A DNA stretch of 37,208 bases from Gracilibacillus halophilus YIM-C55.5 (GTDB lineage Bacteria > Bacillota > Bacilli > Bacillales > Amphibacillaceae). Below are positions 34,558-37,208 of this stretch, one piece after another. The position numbers were made by a program, and so were the translations under genes. Where the stretch lies: positions 1-37,208 of the forward strand of contig NZ_APML01000018.1 of the NCBI RefSeq assembly GCF_000359605.1, read 5' to 3'. Position 1 is the stretch's first letter. Every line of letters begins with the position of its first letter. Under the pieces are notes generated by a model. It was not told the DNA's origin and made no database searches. It was given only the letters and a program-made list of their open reading frames with translations.

Positions 34558-35084
34558 GTATAGCATATATTGCATTAGGGTCGAATATTGAACCGCGTTA
34601 CGAGTATTTACAATCAGCCATTAAGATGCTGGAACTATCAGAAGGGGTAGCGTCTGTTCGTTCATCCTCGATCTATCAGACGGATCCAGTAGGCGTTACC
34701 GAGCAAGAGAAATTTTTAAATATGGTGATTGAAGTCGAAACGGACCAATCAGCAACAGGGTTACTAATGATTTGTCAATCGATTGAAAAAGAATTAGGTA
34801 GAAAACGAGAAATTAGATGGGGACCACGAACGATTGATCTTGACATTATTTTATATAATCATGAAAATATAGATACAGAACAATTAAGTGTACCGCACCC
34901 TAGAATGAAAGAGAGGGCATTTGTTTTAATCCCTTTATATGAGTTAGATCGTCATTTGTTTTTACCGACTTACCAACAGTCGGTTGCAAGTTTATTAGAG
35001 GAATTGCCTGTAGAAGAAAAAAGAGGAGTAGAGACATGGCAACTAACAAATGGGGAAAACGAATTAAAGCATTTCGAAAACTAA
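34554..35084 (+). CDS. folK: FolK, HPPK pyrophosphokinase
   Basis: A 176-residue enzyme (167 in B. subtilis) that transfers pyrophosphate from ATP to 6-hydroxymethyl-dihydropterin, supplying the FolP substrate. Motifs: IAYIALGSNIEPR at the start, YQTDPVG, and the signature RWGPRTIDLDIILYN near residue 90, with the metal-binding DLD. The end VETWQLTNGENELKHFEN is like that of the B. subtilis protein. It overlaps yazB by 49 bases in another frame, as also happens in relatives. Confidence 0.96.
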   Translation: MSIAYIALGSNIEPRYEYLQSAIKMLELSEGVASVRSSSIYQTDPVGVTEQEKFLNMVIEVETDQSATGLLMICQSIEKELGRKREIRWGPRTIDLDIILYNHENIDTEQLSVPHPRMKERAFVLIPLYELDRHLFLPTYQQSVASLLEELPVEEKRGVETWQLTNGENELKHFEN

Positions 35085-35245
35085 AAGGATATACACAAGT
35101 GGAATTTGCGCGGGAATTAGGCATTTCTGTTTCGGTGATGGGTGAAATCGAGCGTGGGCAACGTATGCCGACAGTAGATGAACTAGAAGACATAGCGTGT
35201 CATTTAGGTGTCAAAGTGTCAGAGTTAGAACCGAAGCAATCGTGA
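35036..35245 (+). CDS. yazB: YazB, small XRE-family DNA-binding protein
   Basis: A 69-residue protein, the same length as B. subtilis YazB. It is essentially one helix-turn-helix: FRKLKGYTQVEFARELGISV with VMGEIERGQRMPTVDELEDI. It starts inside the folK end with AAGAGGAG upstream of its ATG. Targets unknown. In B. subtilis dusB then follows before lysS; here there is a 246-base non-coding gap instead, with one terminator and the lysS promoter. Confidence 0.93.
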   Translation: MATNKWGKRIKAFRKLKGYTQVEFARELGISVSVMGEIERGQRMPTVDELEDIACHLGVKVSELEPKQS

Positions 35246-35380
35246 ATGTAACTTCTGTGGTTTACACGTTGTAAAAAACGGAAACTAGATCAATATAGGT
35301 TGCTAATCATAAACTGAACGAGGTAATCAGTCATGTTTGACATATGTTACATCGTTTTCTATACTATGGATGGATTCGTT

Positions 35381-35408
35381 ACTGCCAGTCAGATGCTGGC
35401 AGTTTTTT
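35381..35408 (+). terminator. rho-independent terminator after yazB
   Basis: ACTGCCAG at 35381-35388 pairs with CTGGCAGT at 35396-35403 around a 7-base loop, followed by six T. It closes the folate operon. Confidence 0.85.
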
Positions 35409-35418
35409 ATACATTGTG

Positions 35419-35447
35419 TCGACTTTATTGTAAGAGTGCGATATCAT
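35419..35447 (+). promoter_or_regulatory. candidate sigma-A promoter of lysS
   Basis: TCGACT at 35419-35424 and TATCAT at 35442-35447 are 17 bases apart, each with two mismatches to consensus. No T-box-like leader is seen between it and lysS. Confidence 0.4.
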
Positions 35448-35449
35448 AG

Positions 35450-36973
<1,524 letters not shown>

Positions 36974-36982
36974 TGGCTTGTC

Positions 36983-37023
36983 ACCCTCTCTGTTTGGCAA
37001 AAAGGAATAGAGAGGGTTTTATT
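36983..37023 (+). terminator. rho-independent terminator of lysS
   Basis: ACCCTCTCT at 36983-36991 pairs perfectly with AGAGAGGGT at 37009-37017, followed by TTTTATTATTT. Confidence 0.85.
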
Positions 37024-37092
37024 ATTTGTCGCTACAAATGAATCTATAAGTTTGTTGAATGTGGTAAAAGATTCAAATGATAGACAGTTTTT

Positions 37093-37122
37093 TTGGTACA
37101 TATCACTTCATGAGAATATAAT
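37093..37122 (+). promoter_or_regulatory. upstream tandem promoter (P1) at the window edge
   Basis: TTGGTA at 37093-37098 and a consensus TATAAT at 37117-37122 are 18 bases apart. It lies 62 bases upstream of a second, stronger promoter, like the tandem P1/P2 pairs of Bacillus rRNA operons. Confidence 0.55.
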
Positions 37123-37154
37123 GAAAAATAAATATAAAAGATTTAAACAAAACA

Positions 37155-37184
37155 TTGACACTCTTTTGATAGCTGTGGTATATT
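37155..37184 (+). promoter_or_regulatory. strong sigma-A promoter (P2), probably for an rRNA operon beyond the window
   Basis: Consensus TTGACA at 37155-37160 and TATATT at 37179-37184, 18 bases apart, preceded by a run of A/T that would serve as an UP element. The start-proximal sequence (GTCGCTGAC at about 37192-37200) and the position after lysS are like B. subtilis rrn promoters. No rRNA itself is inside the window. Confidence 0.65.
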
Positions 37185-37208
37185 ATTAATCGTCGCTGAC
37201 AGAGAGAA

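Noticed and set aside
35036-35084. The 49-base overlap of folK and yazB considered as a frameshift or misannotation
   Set aside because: Both ends match the B. subtilis proteins in length and sequence, so the overlap is native.

Overview
The window is a chromosomal housekeeping and sporulation segment from a low-G+C, endospore-forming member of the Bacillaceae. Gene order follows the well-known Bacillus subtilis block from sspF to lysS almost gene for gene. Protein families, Shine-Dalgarno sites of the GGAGG type and promoters for sporulation and stress sigma factors (H, B, G, probably F) all point to this family. Codon use and AT-rich spacers would suit the Gracilibacillus/Oceanobacillus/Virgibacillus group, but that placement is only an inference. 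Nothing here is a clearly new biological system; the unusual content lies in spacers, repeats, one insertion and two broken genes. || Layout. 1-2615: sspF (spore DNA-binding SASP), ispE (isoprenoid), purR (purine repressor) and spoVG behind a near-consensus sigma-H promoter. 2616-6045: glmU, prs and ctc, the last behind a near-perfect sigma-B promoter. 5999-6412: a gene-free spacer with a degenerate array whose TTTGCA core recurs every 51-52 bp. 6413-11712: pth, fin, mfd (frameshifted in this sequence) and spoVT behind a consensus sigma-G promoter. 11863-14902: glcT, a RAT/terminator antitermination switch and ptsG. This glucose PTS pair is inserted into the mfd-spoVT-yabM-yabN block and is not found there in B. 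subtilis. 15235-20350: yabM, yabN (mazG), rqcP, yabP, yabQ, divIC and yabR. 20458-20881: a minus-strand tRNA-Met with its own promoter and terminator, then a structured 150-bp repeat of MITE type. 21096-27330: spoIIE, yabS, yabT, tilS, hprT. 27457-33231: ftsH, coaX, hslO, a PrsA-like foldase (yacD) and cysK. 33362-35245: folate genes folP (frameshifted), folB, folK, then the small regulator yazB. 35492-36973: lysS. The last 120 bp carry two tandem sigma-A promoters that probably drive an rRNA operon just outside the window. || How the genes work together. Many genes serve cell growth (cell wall UDP-GlcNAc, PRPP, translation quality control, tRNA modification, cysteine and folate synthesis). 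Interleaved are genes used only in sporulation (sspF, spoVG, fin, spoVT, yabP, yabQ, spoIIE, yabS, yabT), each switched by its own promoter. Compared with B. subtilis, yabJ, pabB-pabA-pabC and dusB are missing from their usual places. || Caveats. mfd and folP each carry one apparent single-base deletion in an otherwise perfectly conserved reading frame. Two such events in 37 kb of essential-type genes suggest sequencing or assembly error as much as true mutation. Gene names rest on recognition of the protein sequences and gene order from memory; no database search was run.
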